Positions 56,342-64,000 of a stretch of DNA of 64,000 nucleotides are shown one piece after another. Within the stretch, counting starts at the first letter, position 1. Each line of letters begins with the position of its first letter. The stretch lies in the NCBI GenBank assembly GCA_040218535.1, contig JAVJRG010000012.1, positions 1,240,001 through 1,304,000 on the forward strand. Reading direction: 5' to 3'. The DNA is from Lacipirellulaceae bacterium. GTDB taxonomy: Bacteria; Planctomycetota; Planctomycetia; Pirellulales; Lacipirellulaceae. The translations under genes and the position numbers were made by a program. The notes beneath the pieces are model-generated. The model ran no database searches, was not told the DNA's origin, and saw only the letters and a program-made list of their open reading frames with translations.

Positions 56342-57415
56342 TTAACCAACCTTGCGACGCCGGCCGCCAAGAGCCGTTATTCCAAGGGCGAGGATCGCAA
56401 AGCTTGAAGGTTCAGGAATGACCGGGTTGGCTGGAGCCAGGTACGGGAAGACGTTCAAGAACGGAACGTCGTTCGCATCGACACCGTCGCCCACCGGCGT
56501 GCTACTCCCCGTAAGCAGTGTCAACTCCGCATCAATCACATCATCCTCAAGGCGGCGTCCGTTCAAGAATCCGCTCGGATCAGAAGTATCGACTGTGAGG
56601 ATATCTGGTAGCAAGATCGGCGTCAGAGCATCGGCATTTGCCTGATCACTTAGTCCCGCAATCGCCGGATTGACTTCGCCCGAGAAGTTCGCAAAGTCAT
56701 CGGCGGGGACGCCGGCGTTGAAGTCGTCTTTCGAGGAGATCAACACAGTGTTGATAGCCGGACGACCCATGCGGTCGATCTGCATGTCTGTGGAAGAATC
56801 AGCCGTGCGTGCCCAAACACCGATATTGCTACTCGCACCATTCAGTTCCGTACTCGGAACCTCCAAGACGATCGCTGAGACATTGGTTCCCGCGAATGTA
56901 TCAGCACCGGTGAAATTCAAACTGTCCAAGAAACCGAAGAAGTCAAAGAAGAATGGGTCGTCGTAGAGGCCCGCGGTAACTTGGCTGCTGCCGGTTGTCG
57001 CGGCAGGGCCTCCCGTGAGACCGCCCGCGTAGGCTGATCCGTTACGTGTCACGGTAAACGCCTGACTTCCACCGACGGAGGCCGCAAAAGTCGTGGAGTA
57101 GGTGATATCAGCCGCAGCGTCGCCGTCGTTGTCAATCTTGAACTCGTAGACGACGTCGGTGCCAAACTCAGTGCTGCTGGTGGATCCAAAGGGATTCGTG
57201 AGGCCAGCCAACGGATTGACCGCCATGATCAAGACGGTGTTATTTGGATTAGCCGGTGATTGAAAAGCATACAGATCAGCAATGTCTGCTGATGCCGAGG
57301 CATCATTACGCAGGGCTGGTGCGTCGAGGTGATCCGCTGCAATAGCGCCTGACGCGGCGTGAAAGACACTCGCTACGGTGAGTAGAGCGAGTGAGCATTT
57401 CAAGGATTTGACCAT
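56342..57415 (-). CDS. DUF4331 protein with PEP-CTERM tail
   Basis: 357 residues. ATG 57415 begins a signal peptide (CSLALLTVASVFHAASGAIA). The mature start DHLDAPALRNDASASADIAD followed by LYAF is the DUF4331 hallmark; NNTVLIMAVNPLAGLTNPFG and GRPAINTVLIS follow. It ends VIPEPSSFAILALGITALGG plus RRRKVG, a PEP-CTERM signal. The function of DUF4331 is unknown. In this family genes for TPR and HupE-type proteins are often close, as far as I recall, and all three are consecutive here. Confidence 0.92.
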   Translation of the reverse strand: MVKSLKCSLALLTVASVFHAASGAIAADHLDAPALRNDASASADIADLYAFQSPANPNNTVLIMAVNPLAGLTNPFGSTSSTEFGTDVVYEFKIDNDGDAAADITYSTTFAASVGGSQAFTVTRNGSAYAGGLTGGPAATTGSSQVTAGLYDDPFFFDFFGFLDSLNFTGADTFAGTNVSAIVLEVPSTELNGASSNIGVWARTADSSTDMQIDRMGRPAINTVLISSKDDFNAGVPADDFANFSGEVNPAIAGLSDQANADALTPILLPDILTVDTSDPSGFLNGRRLEDDVIDAELTLLTGSSTPVGDGVDANDVPFLNVFPYLAPANPVIPEPSSFAILALGITALGGRRRKVG

Positions 57416-57504
57416 GGGTCGTAAGCTCCCCTTCAAGGAAAAGTGTGCGAAATAACTCCATCGAGTAAAGCTATTACGTAGCCAAGAGCGCGATAGATGT
57501 CGGT

Positions 57505-57525
57505 TTCTTCAATTGTTGTGAAGAA
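57505..57525. promoter_or_regulatory. Inverted repeat upstream of the DUF4331 gene
   Basis: TTCTTCA-ATTGTTG-TGAAGAA, two perfect 7-base arms, about 90 bases upstream of the DUF4331 ATG and 34 bases beyond the end of the neighbouring hydrolase gene. It lacks a T-run, so it is more likely an operator than a terminator. Confidence 0.35.
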
Positions 57526-57558
57526 TCGACGACAAGCCTCAAAAACCGCATAAAACCA

Positions 57559-58752
57559 CTATGAATAAAGGGTTCGCGAGACTTCTTCACAGTGAAAAGG
57601 CAGCCAACGTCGCCGCGTGTAGGTGCCGTGACCGAGAATGTGCCGCCAAGGAGCCAGCCCTTGGTCGTGGTAATCAATCAGCAATGTCGTTCCGCTTTCG
57701 GCTACGCGACGGCCGTGGTGGATGCGTGAAAGCAAGAACTCTCGCTTAAGTTCCGCTTCCAGATATCTCCCGAGCGACCAGTCGGCGAGCATCGCACGGA
57801 CGCTAGGAAACGCCGGAATGTTGGAGCCCGCGATGCCAATTTGTTGCACGTAGTCGCCAGCCGCTCCGGTGATCAACTGCCAAGGTCGAAACTTTTGAGG
57901 CCCAAGATGATCGCAACCAGGCTGCTTTAAGGGTGTCACTTTGGGGCGATGGTTGACGAAGCTCACAAGCCGGTCATTTGCTTCCTCAGGCCAGGCGTAA
58001 CGCAACGGTGTCCCGAACGTCACGTAGTCAATCTGCAAGCGCCGCAGGGGATGCTTGTCATTGCGTAGAACCTTCTGCGCCTCATGCCAACTTTGAAGAT
58101 TGATCTTTCTCGAGAGCCAGCTTTGGCAAAAGCGTCGAGAGTGAGTGAAGAACTCTTGTCGCATGTCCTCATCGGCTGCCAGCAGGTTGGCTATCAAAGC
58201 CATCACGTTCCCGCCGTGGCTGTGTCCCCAAACTTGAACCCGCGGGGGTAATGGGTGGTCGAGCGCGGCGGGGTTCTCCTCTGCGTGCTTGGCAAGTTCG
58301 ACCAGCAAGCGAACGGCCCCGTCGGCGCGAGCAATATGGTTGTTCAGTCCCGACCAAGAGAAGCGTCGGATTGGAATCGTTCTTTTACTGTTGCGTTGCT
58401 GGTTAACCGCCCGTTCAATTTCTCGCTCAAACCGCCGCGTATAGTTTCCGGTTTCTTGCGCGAAGAGATCGAAGACCCCTTTGCGAGTTCGCTGGAGGTG
58501 CTTCGCAAGACGTGGGACGTGACGTTCCAGTTCGGTCAGCAAACCGAAGCTATCATCCCCAGCGAACGTGCCATGCACTAGGAACACCGCGGCGACGTTC
58601 CGCTCGTGAAACGACTTGGTCGCTTCGGTGATCCGACGAAAGTACTCGTCACTGCCCGGGGTGGCCGACGCTGGCTCCGCGACCAACCGGTACGGCGAAG
58701 TGGGGCGCTCCGAGTGGTACGCTTGGTGTCGAAAGAGGTTGGTCGACGACAT
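57559..58752 (-). CDS. Alpha/beta hydrolase-like protein
   Basis: 397 residues. VAAVFLVHGTFAGDDSFG provides the oxyanion-side HGT, and VQVWGHSHGGNVMALIANLL the GHSHGG nucleophile elbow (Ser about residue 176). The probable catalytic His is near the C terminus (GLAPWRHILGHGTY). The family is unassigned. Its start lies inside the 3' end of the metallophosphoesterase gene, a 104-base overlap, suggesting co-transcription; a later start is possible but none looks better. Cytoplasmic by absence of a signal. Confidence 0.82.
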   Translation of the reverse strand: MSSTNLFRHQAYHSERPTSPYRLVAEPASATPGSDEYFRRITEATKSFHERNVAAVFLVHGTFAGDDSFGLLTELERHVPRLAKHLQRTRKGVFDLFAQETGNYTRRFEREIERAVNQQRNSKRTIPIRRFSWSGLNNHIARADGAVRLLVELAKHAEENPAALDHPLPPRVQVWGHSHGGNVMALIANLLAADEDMRQEFFTHSRRFCQSWLSRKINLQSWHEAQKVLRNDKHPLRRLQIDYVTFGTPLRYAWPEEANDRLVSFVNHRPKVTPLKQPGCDHLGPQKFRPWQLITGAAGDYVQQIGIAGSNIPAFPSVRAMLADWSLGRYLEAELKREFLLSRIHHGRRVAESGTTLLIDYHDQGLAPWRHILGHGTYTRRRWLPFHCEEVSRTLYS

Positions 58753-60253
58753 AGCTTTGCGTTGGGATTGGCCGGGTCGCTTCAGCGACCGCGGAAATCG
58801 GCGCCACCGGTACGGGTTGGGCTGGAATAGGTTGAGCCGGAACAGGTCGTATCACTGGCGGTGCCGTTTGCTCCACGGGGCGATCTACCCGATGCGTCAA
58901 GCCGCCGAGCGTAGCAATTCCGAGGGTGCCCGTCCAGGTTTCAAACGGCTTGCCGCGCCGCTCGTCATCCTTGAAGAACGCCAGGTAGCTGAGCGTATCG
59001 GCCGCAATGAACTCATGCTCGCGCGGAGCAAACTGCGTTTGCTGATGCACGCGCCGCCATGTGCCGCTGTTGAAGTATGTTTGATGCAGCACGAATCCTT
59101 CCGCATAGCTGGCGTCCAGCGGAACCATTTCCGCGTGGTGAGTATGGCCATACACAATGTGCTTGGCCCGACGGTTACGGAAATCCTGCTCCGCGAGAGC
59201 GTGCATGTAGTAGGAACTCGTGTCTGCTCCACGCAGTTTGCAGATCCACTGGGCGATCCAACTGGCCCAACCGACCGATAGTCGGCGGCTGAACTTCAAC
59301 GCTTTCTGTAACCCATCGACGATATCCACTGGGCACCACGTATCGCGTTGACGAACGAACGGCTGCTCAAGGAACTCATCGGCCAAGGTGTCCCAGATGC
59401 GTTTTACTTCTTTGCGGATCGCCGGTTGGGGGCACGCACGTTCTAGTAGCCCATCAATCCAGACAGGCACCAACAGCAGAGGACGAATGTTGTCGATCTC
59501 TCTTAGCCCGGCTAATGCAGAGATCGGCAGATCGTCGCCCAGTTCACGTTCGACCTGCAGGCCGAAACGGTTAAGCAGCTCAATGACAATCACGTCGCCG
59601 AGGCTGCTGGTATTGCGGTCCCCTTCAAAGTTAAACGGATCGAAGACGTCGCCATGCCGTGCGAACACCTTGTGGCGTCGCATGGTTTGCAGCAACTCGT
59701 TGCTTTCCCAAGGCTCGTGCGGAAACGGTGCATCGGGGTAAGTCGCCAGTCCCATCTGTTGGGCGACTTGCGCGCGAAGTCGATTGTATTTCTCGCCGGG
59801 CAGATGGAAGAACCAGTCGTGATTGCCCACCATGTAGTGTGTGCGAACCGGCACGGGCTGCGTCAGATCGCCGACCGGTCGCCCGTTGCTGGTCGCTGAT
59901 GGGATCGCCACGCCTTCGTGTGCAAGCTTGCGAAACTGTGCAAACGATCGATCATTCTGCCGCAGCGTTTCCGCGGTGATCTCCGCCAGCATCGGGAAGA
60001 ATCCTTCAGCACTAGGATCGTTCCAGGGCCGCACCGTACTTTTCAACCAACGATTCGAACGAATCACGTCGAGCACGTCACCCAACAACACAAGATCGAC
60101 CTGCTCGATCGGCTCGTACCGTCCATCCTGCCGAAACGAAGCCGAGGTCGCGAGGTCCGCAAGCCGTTCGCCGAGCAACTCAAACGCCCCCGGCGAAATC
60201 GTCTGCCCACTGGTCCCGTCGGTAAGATGAAGATCGCTGATGATAACCAGCAT
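58649..60253 (-). CDS. Calcineurin-like metallophosphoesterase
   Basis: 534 residues. The dinuclear metal motifs run in order: SDLHLTDG (residue 6), LVLLGDVLDVI (about 55), YMVGNHDWFFH (about 139) and VYGHTHHAEM (about 365). Spacing is large because of inserted regions. The last 70 residues are Pro/Val-rich low complexity (PAQPIPAQPVPVAP) and could be unstructured. It probably hydrolyses phosphoesters with two metals; the substrate is unknown. It is followed by the alpha/beta hydrolase gene on the same strand. Confidence 0.92.
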   Translation of the reverse strand: MLVIISDLHLTDGTSGQTISPGAFELLGERLADLATSASFRQDGRYEPIEQVDLVLLGDVLDVIRSNRWLKSTVRPWNDPSAEGFFPMLAEITAETLRQNDRSFAQFRKLAHEGVAIPSATSNGRPVGDLTQPVPVRTHYMVGNHDWFFHLPGEKYNRLRAQVAQQMGLATYPDAPFPHEPWESNELLQTMRRHKVFARHGDVFDPFNFEGDRNTSSLGDVIVIELLNRFGLQVERELGDDLPISALAGLREIDNIRPLLLVPVWIDGLLERACPQPAIRKEVKRIWDTLADEFLEQPFVRQRDTWCPVDIVDGLQKALKFSRRLSVGWASWIAQWICKLRGADTSSYYMHALAEQDFRNRRAKHIVYGHTHHAEMVPLDASYAEGFVLHQTYFNSGTWRRVHQQTQFAPREHEFIAADTLSYLAFFKDDERRGKPFETWTGTLGIATLGGLTHRVDRPVEQTAPPVIRPVPAQPIPAQPVPVAPISAVAEATRPIPTQSYVVDQPLSTPSVPLGAPHFAVPVGRGASVGHPGQ

Positions 60254-60519
60254 GTGCGCACCAAGCCTGTTTTGAAGAGAGAAGAGTAGCTAATCTCTGG
60301 TTTCGGCAGTTGGTGCTGGTGGGCGTTAGGGGTTTTGTTGAGTGGTAGCGAACCAAGGCGAGGAAGTCCTCGTTTTAAGCGAGCACGCGATTAGCCGCTA
60401 TTATCGTATGCTCGCGATGAATTCGCAGATGCGCGACCTAAGCTACCGCAAACGAGTTCTGCTATCATTTGTGAATCAATAACGATTCACCCCAACCTCA
60501 ATTGCATCTAACGGCACTT

Positions 60520-61395
60520 ATGAAATACCTCATATGCGTACTACTCTTCGTCAGCCAAATTGCTGGGGATTCGAATTCTGAAGCCAAGGAAAAGACACCC
60601 GAACCTAAGGCTCAGGTTGTCCTGGCACAAGATGTCAAATGGCAGCCCTTAAACCCAGCGCGGGGAAAGAAAGGACCGCAGGCGGGTACTTTATGGGGCG
60701 ACCAGACGGGTTCGGGTGCATCTGGATTTCTTGTGAAGTTCATAGACGGCTTCTCATCGCCACCGCATATTCACAATATCACCTACCGTGGGATCGTCAT
60801 CGCCGGTGCGCTTCATAACGACGACCCTGAGGCGACGCCGCTGTGGATGAAGGCAGGTTCCTATTGGACTCAGCCCGCCGGAGAAGCGCACATTACTTCT
60901 GCCAGGGGTCCTAGCATCGCGTATGTGGAGATCGCTACTGGTCCTTACCTCGTGATGCCGACTGAGAAGGCTTTCGACAACGGCGAAAGGCCCGTGAACG
61001 TTGATGCTTCAAACGTTATGTGGCTTGATGGCTCTAATACTTCTTGGATACGAAAGAGCCCCAAAGTCGCACCGGAGAAAGGGCCGAAATTGGCGTTCCT
61101 GTGGGGCAAGCCTCAGAAAGGTCACGTCAACGGCACAATGATCAAGTTGCCTGCCGGATTTAAGGGGAAGATCGCTGCGAGCGGTTCCGTCTCTCGTTAT
61201 GTCGTAGTACAGGGTCGCCTCACGCATCACGCTAACGGCGGCGAGAAGGCGCAAATTTTAGAAGCTGGAAGTTACTTCGGTTCGCCAGGGAAGTCCGAGC
61301 ACAGAATCTCTGCGAACGAAGAATCAATACTCTACGTAAGCACGAACGGTCCTTATGAAGCGATTGCTGCGTCAACTGGTCCAAGCGGCGAATGA
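60520..61395 (+). CDS. DUF4437 double-cupin protein, exported
   Basis: 291 residues. ATG 60520 begins a short signal ([14 protein letters not shown]). Two cupin domains, about 45-160 and 185-285, share a pattern: [18 protein letters not shown] and [18 protein letters not shown], with [17 protein letters not shown] carrying the metal His pair in the first copy. The second copy ([18 protein letters not shown]) lacks that HxH. DUF4437 is uncharacterised, like many small cupins. It is flanked by unrelated genes. Confidence 0.85.
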   Translation: MKYLICVLLFVSQIAGDSNSEAKEKTPEPKAQVVLAQDVKWQPLNPARGKKGPQAGTLWGDQTGSGASGFLVKFIDGFSSPPHIHNITYRGIVIAGALHNDDPEATPLWMKAGSYWTQPAGEAHITSARGPSIAYVEIATGPYLVMPTEKAFDNGERPVNVDASNVMWLDGSNTSWIRKSPKVAPEKGPKLAFLWGKPQKGHVNGTMIKLPAGFKGKIAASGSVSRYVVVQGRLTHHANGGEKAQILEAGSYFGSPGKSEHRISANEESILYVSTNGPYEAIAASTGPSGE

Positions 61396-61434
61396 CCGTC
61401 TATCGACATCGAAGTTTCGAGGTTGTCACAAACG

Positions 61435-61467
61435 AAAAACGGCCACAGGAATCTCTTCTTGTGACCG
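61435..61467 (-). terminator. Intrinsic terminator after secreted protein gene 1
   Basis: On the minus strand CGGTCACA pairs with TGTGGCCG (one G-T pair) and is followed by five T's, 40 bases beyond the stop at 61508. It also lies just after the DUF4437 stop. Confidence 0.75.
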
Positions 61468-61507
61468 CTGATTCACTCAAGCCACTAGCTAACAGCCAAT
61501 GGCCTTT

Positions 61508-61756
61508 CTACCACCCAACACGCACGGAAACTCCAGGCCCATAATAGCGCGGTGCATAGTAAGGTCGCACGACCGGACGATACACCGGCCCGTAAGCAAC
61601 ACGGCGGGCAACAGGGTACGGTGGCAACACGGCACGGGCGGCGACGCGGCGAACGGGGGCGACGCGGCGGACGAACACGCCGGCGTCGGCTTCCGCGGCA
61701 GCGGTGGCACTTAATCCAATGGCCATCAGGCTCAGTAAGGCGAGGCGCTTGATCAT
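61508..61756 (-). CDS. Small secreted Arg/Val-rich protein 1
   Basis: 82 residues. MIKRLALLSLMAIGLSATAA is a signal peptide ending EADA. The mature part repeats R-V-A (VRRVAPVRRVAARAVLPP) and ends PGVSVRVGW. It resembles the next two secreted genes in signal type, small size, repetitive Arg/Val/Tyr/Gly core and C-terminal VSV-x-x-G-aromatic motif. No known family. GGGAG precedes the ATG. It has its own terminator. Confidence 0.8.
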   Translation of the reverse strand: MIKRLALLSLMAIGLSATAAAEADAGVFVRRVAPVRRVAARAVLPPYPVARRVAYGPVYRPVVRPYYAPRYYGPGVSVRVGW

Positions 61757-62013
61757 TTGTTTCACTCCCACTTGGAACTTGTAGTTAGAGCAGGCAACAA
61801 CCGTTGACTGTTCCCTCATTTTCACTCGTAGGGTCATTCGCGGCAATGCGTCGAAATCGCCAATCGACTCATCCCTTTTGAACACACTTCCATTGAACTG
61901 CCGTCGATCTGAGCCCGCTAGCTCGTGATTCTTCTGCTTGAACTCAAAAAGCCCGCCCTTCCGCAGTGGGAAGGACGGGCTCGGGGGCAGGTTTCGTTGG
62001 ATACGGTCTTCAG
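61757..62013. other. Intergenic region with terminator only
   Basis: Apart from the terminator at 61946-61981 nothing was recognised. Confidence 0.5.
61946..61981 (-). terminator. Intrinsic terminator after secreted protein gene 2
   Basis: On the minus strand AGCCCGTCCTTCCC pairs with GGAAGGGCGGGCT, followed by five T's, about 32 bases beyond the stop at 62014. Confidence 0.92.
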
Positions 62014-62349
62014 TTAGAAACCGACGCTAACTGAGACATCTGGGGTGTAGTAAGCACCACCATAATAAGCTCCGCCGTAAACTGGGTAAGCCGGACGCAC
62101 GATGGCGGGGCGTACTACGGGACGCACGACGGGGGCGACTACTGCGGGTCGAACCACTGTGCGAGCCACAGGAGCGGCGACCACTCGGCGAACAGGGGCG
62201 ACAACACCGACGGTGCGACGCACGGGGGCGACGGTTCGGACGGGGGCGACGACTCGGCGAGCCACGAAGGGACGGGCCTCAGCGTCTGATCCGCCAACGA
62301 AGGTCATGCCAGTGGCGACAACGGCGACTGCAAGGAATTTCTTGAACAT
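62014..62349 (-). CDS. Small secreted Arg/Val-rich protein 2
   Basis: 111 residues. The signal peptide begins MFKKFLAVAVVATGM and ends DAEA. The mature part is a run of imperfect repeats of type VVAPVRTVAPVRR and VARTVVRPAVVAPVV, ending TPDVSVSVGF. GGGAGA precedes the ATG. The repeat unit and C-terminal motif link it to the genes on either side. Confidence 0.8.
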   Translation of the reverse strand: MFKKFLAVAVVATGMTFVGGSDAEARPFVARRVVAPVRTVAPVRRTVGVVAPVRRVVAAPVARTVVRPAVVAPVVRPVVRPAIVRPAYPVYGGAYYGGAYYTPDVSVSVGF

Positions 62350-62709
62350 GGTTTCTCTCCCGAATAAAGGTCTTGCCGGCAGGTCTCTCAGGTCTGACGG
62401 CGGGTTCTCTGAAACGTTGGGTTTCAAGTTGTCGCTCGACTCTGAGCGATCTGCTAAAAGAATATGCATTCGCTGTGCCAATTCGATTGGATGCGACGTA
62501 AGGTTATTTATAGCAATGACTTAGATTATTCGCATGCTATCGGCTGCTTCCAGGAAAAGCCTTGGTGTTGCTTAAATGATGTCATTCGAAAATCAAAGAG
62601 ATGTCTAATTGTGCAGCAATTTGATGTCGATTCGTTGTCACTCAAAGGAAAAACCCTATAGCCGGGATCCCGACTACAGGGCTTGTCGCAATTAATTGTC
62701 AATTTCGGC
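62350..62709. other. Intergenic region between secreted genes 2 and 3
   Basis: No coding frame accepted; the region is AT-rich around 62480-62640 and holds the promoter of gene 2 (leftward) and the terminator of gene 3. Confidence 0.5.
62649..62684 (-). terminator. Intrinsic terminator after secreted protein gene 3
   Basis: On the minus strand GCCCTGTAGTCGGG pairs with CCGGCTATAGGG around a short loop and is followed by five T's, 26 bases beyond the stop at 62710. Confidence 0.92.
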
Positions 62710-63018
62710 TTAGAATCCGAAGGAAACGCTCACGCCGCCGCGACCGTAGCCGTAACCACGGCTGTAGGGATGGCCGTAGCCATAGCCGCGATAAGCGCTC
62801 CGATAGACACTCGGGCCGCGACCATAGTAAATGCCGGGACGCGGGGCGTAACCGTAGCCACCACCATAGTAGGCAGCTCGGCCATAACCAGCGCCGTAGC
62901 CATATCCATAGCCGCCACCACCGTAGCGGCAGCCGCCGGCTTCAGCTTCGGAGGCACTTGCCCCGGCAAAAGCAAACGCAGCGACAGTACACAGTGCTAG
63001 TAGGGATTTACGAATCAT
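62710..63018 (-). CDS. Small secreted Gly/Tyr-rich protein 3
   Basis: 102 residues. The signal peptide MIRKSLLALCTVAAFAFAGA ends SEAEAG. The mature part is Gly/Tyr-rich (GGGGYGYGYGAGYG, RGYGYGHPYSRGYGYGRG) and ends GGVSVSFGF. The Tyr/Gly repeats suggest an extended structural or adhesive protein. AAAGGAGAG precedes the ATG. It has the same position and C-terminal motif as the two genes downstream. Confidence 0.82.
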   Translation of the reverse strand: MIRKSLLALCTVAAFAFAGASASEAEAGGCRYGGGGYGYGYGAGYGRAAYYGGGYGYAPRPGIYYGRGPSVYRSAYRGYGYGHPYSRGYGYGRGGVSVSFGF

Positions 63019-63349
63019 TTTCTCTCTCCTTTGGCGCGGGAGGGGGCGCCACTTGAATAGGCGGCGGAGCCGCGGCAACCACTGCGCGGTCCGGTCGCTT
63101 GACCGGGAGATAATTAGGCAGTTGGTATGCCAAAAGTGGGGTTCGTTGCAGAAGTGCTTTTCAGCAAATAGCTTACGTCGAGTGTGGTTGAAATCCGCAA
63201 GCGTCATCGATCGACGGTAGCGTGATCGTGATGACCACAAAATGTCTCGAACTCGCTACTGTGAAACGACTTGCGGCGATTCGCAGCGTGAAATGAGTTG
63301 GGTGAGGTGGAGGTTGCAAGAAACTATGGTTGGATGGTCTGCACCCTAT
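63019..63349. other. Intergenic region
   Basis: No gene accepted. A dispersed repeat begins at its right end (63338). The remainder should hold the promoter of the small secreted gene 3. Confidence 0.5.
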
Positions 63350-63380
63350 TTATTCTGACCCCGGCTCCGACCTTATTTGG
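63338..63380 (-). repeat. Dispersed repeat G overlapping a gene end
   Basis: Minus-strand reading contains AAGGTCGGAGCCGGGGTCAG followed by AATAAATAGGGTGCAGACC, a widely dispersed motif in bacterial genomes as far as I recall. Its left part lies between genes and its right part supplies the last codons of the lipoprotein. Confidence 0.6.
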
Positions 63381-63892
63381 ATGCCGTTGCGTACCCGTTT
63401 CTGGTATTCAGAAAAGCCAGGAACAGGTTGACTGCTATCGAGATGAATGCCGATGGTCGAAAAATCGCCTTTCGCCTTCACGACTTCTCGCCATTGCTGC
63501 CTATCGAAAGCATGATAATCTCTGGCGTAGGAAATGGAGCGTCCCTCAATGGCTGTTATCTCCAGTATCAGGAATTCTGGCTCATCGATGAGTCTGGTGA
63601 CCTTTCCTGTCTGACGGTCAACTTCGACCGGCAAGCTCATGTGCAACTCATAGCGACCGCCGAACAAGAACTCGCTACGCCACTCAACACGATTGGGCTT
63701 TTCGTAATTGGTCGTGTAATGCCACGCTGGACCAAAGAGATCGTCTATTTGTCTCGCTGCAAGAATCTTGGCGTAGCCCGAGGTCACCATCGCCTTCTGT
63801 GACGGCCACTTTTCTGCCTTAGTGAGAAAATTCTGTGTGCAGCCCAGCAACAGCATGCACAAGGTAGCCGTGCATGCAGTACGTGTGGACAT
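63350..63892 (-). CDS. Probable lipoprotein, unknown function, repeat-derived C terminus
   Basis: 180 residues. MSTRTACTATLCMLLLGC is a lipoprotein signal with LLGC lipobox (Cys about 18). The body has a beta-rich pattern (EFLILEITAIEGRSI, RDYHAFDRQQWREVV) with no known family. The last residues IQIRSEPGSE come from dispersed repeat G, so the original C terminus has probably been replaced. It faces the same way as a gene that ends at 63904, just upstream, so both may be an operon. Confidence 0.75.
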   Translation of the reverse strand: MSTRTACTATLCMLLLGCTQNFLTKAEKWPSQKAMVTSGYAKILAARQIDDLFGPAWHYTTNYEKPNRVEWRSEFLFGGRYELHMSLPVEVDRQTGKVTRLIDEPEFLILEITAIEGRSISYARDYHAFDRQQWREVVKAKGDFSTIGIHLDSSQPVPGFSEYQKRVRNGIQIRSEPGSE

Positions 63893-63903
63893 AATGGCAC
63901 CTT

Positions 63904-64000
63904 TTATGGCTTGGTGAGCGCCTGCTTGATCTGAATCACTTCCTGGCGTTCCGGCAGCTTCTTGTAGTAGTCGTCCAGTGGATAGCAGCCACTGATGATG
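63904..64000 (-). CDS. 3' end of an unidentified gene (start outside window)
   Basis: The frame is open from the window edge and reads ISGCYPLDDYYKKLPERQEV then IQIKQALTKP before TAA at 63904-63906. It ends 12 bases before the lipoprotein start on the same strand. Too short to assign. Confidence 0.5.
   Translation of the reverse strand, partial: IISGCYPLDDYYKKLPERQEVIQIKQALTKP

Noticed and set aside
56167-56370. N-terminal extension of the TPR protein
   Set aside because: It crosses a strong intrinsic terminator and the 3' end of the DUF4331 gene.
61552-61752. Plus-strand Arg-rich frame over secreted protein 1
   Set aside because: Antisense shadow of an Arg/Val-repeat gene.
1-64000. CRISPR array, rRNA, integrase or transposase
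   Set aside because: No regularly spaced direct repeats, rRNA motifs or recombinase signatures were seen.

Overview
The window looks like a chromosomal segment of a planctomycete, probably of the Pirellulales. The evidence is gene content: a DUF1549/DUF1553 (PSCyt) cytochrome paired with a Tat-exported DUF1501 protein, a formylglycine-type sulfatase, a DUF1559 prepilin-like protein, DUF1080, many exported proteins with dockerin-like repeats and PEP-CTERM tails, a giant secreted protein carrying the planctomycete 'LEPRTLL' N-terminal motif, and a tmRNA whose tag reads AEGNYALAA. This placement is inference from gene families, not from a marker-gene comparison.

Layout. 0-5.3 kb: end of an alpha/beta hydrolase, then the PSCyt cytochrome and DUF1501 pair. 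5.7-9.5 kb: an AT-richer minus-strand defence locus, a large N6-adenine methyltransferase translationally coupled (GTGA overlap) to a small putative PD-(D/E)XK nuclease. 9.8-12.7 kb: a D-cysteine desulfhydrase-like PLP enzyme and a DUF5009/HGSNAT-like membrane protein, separated by dispersed repeats. 12.7-21.3 kb: the G8/CEMIP-like giant exoprotein, an AlkD/AlkC-like alkylation repair protein, tRNA-Pro(GGG), and a coupled glycosyltransferase pair. 21.7-25.5 kb: RimI, a desulforedoxin-like miniprotein, a tiny DUF2256 protein, a small membrane protein, a BaiN-type flavoprotein and a Popeye/cNMP-binding membrane protein. 25.7-33.3 kb: a six-haem cytochrome c lipoprotein, an 889-residue polytopic membrane protein and a divergent sigma54-type AAA+ regulator. 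33.3-40.2 kb: sulfatase, a charged secreted protein, and a three-gene PEP-CTERM cluster ending in a glucose/sorbosone dehydrogenase-like propeller.

40.9-43.7 kb is a second AT-rich defence locus: an OLD-like ATPase-TOPRIM gene cut in two by an in-frame TAA, overlapping a C5-cytosine methyltransferase. 43.9-49.8 kb holds a PQQ-type propeller, a DUF3500 protein, a double-CDGSH/glutamate-synthase-like fusion, the tmRNA gene and a DUF1080 protein. 49.9-57.4 kb is a one-strand island of exported, histidine-bearing proteins: two related PEP-CTERM proteins, a DUF1559 protein, a His-rich miniprotein, a HupE/UreJ membrane protein, a TPR protein and a DUF4331 PEP-CTERM protein. I read it as a possible surface metal-handling system. 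57.5-64 kb: a hydrolase/metallophosphoesterase pair, a DUF4437 cupin, three small secreted paralogue-like proteins sharing a C-terminal VSV-x-x-G-aromatic motif, each followed by an intrinsic terminator, and a lipoprotein whose tail is supplied by a dispersed repeat.

The intergenic DNA is rich in dispersed hairpin repeats of several families. No CRISPR array, rRNA, integrase, transposase or origin was seen. Many proteins begin at internal starts rather than at the longest ORF start; the starts given here use Shine-Dalgarno spacing, signal peptides and gene overlaps.
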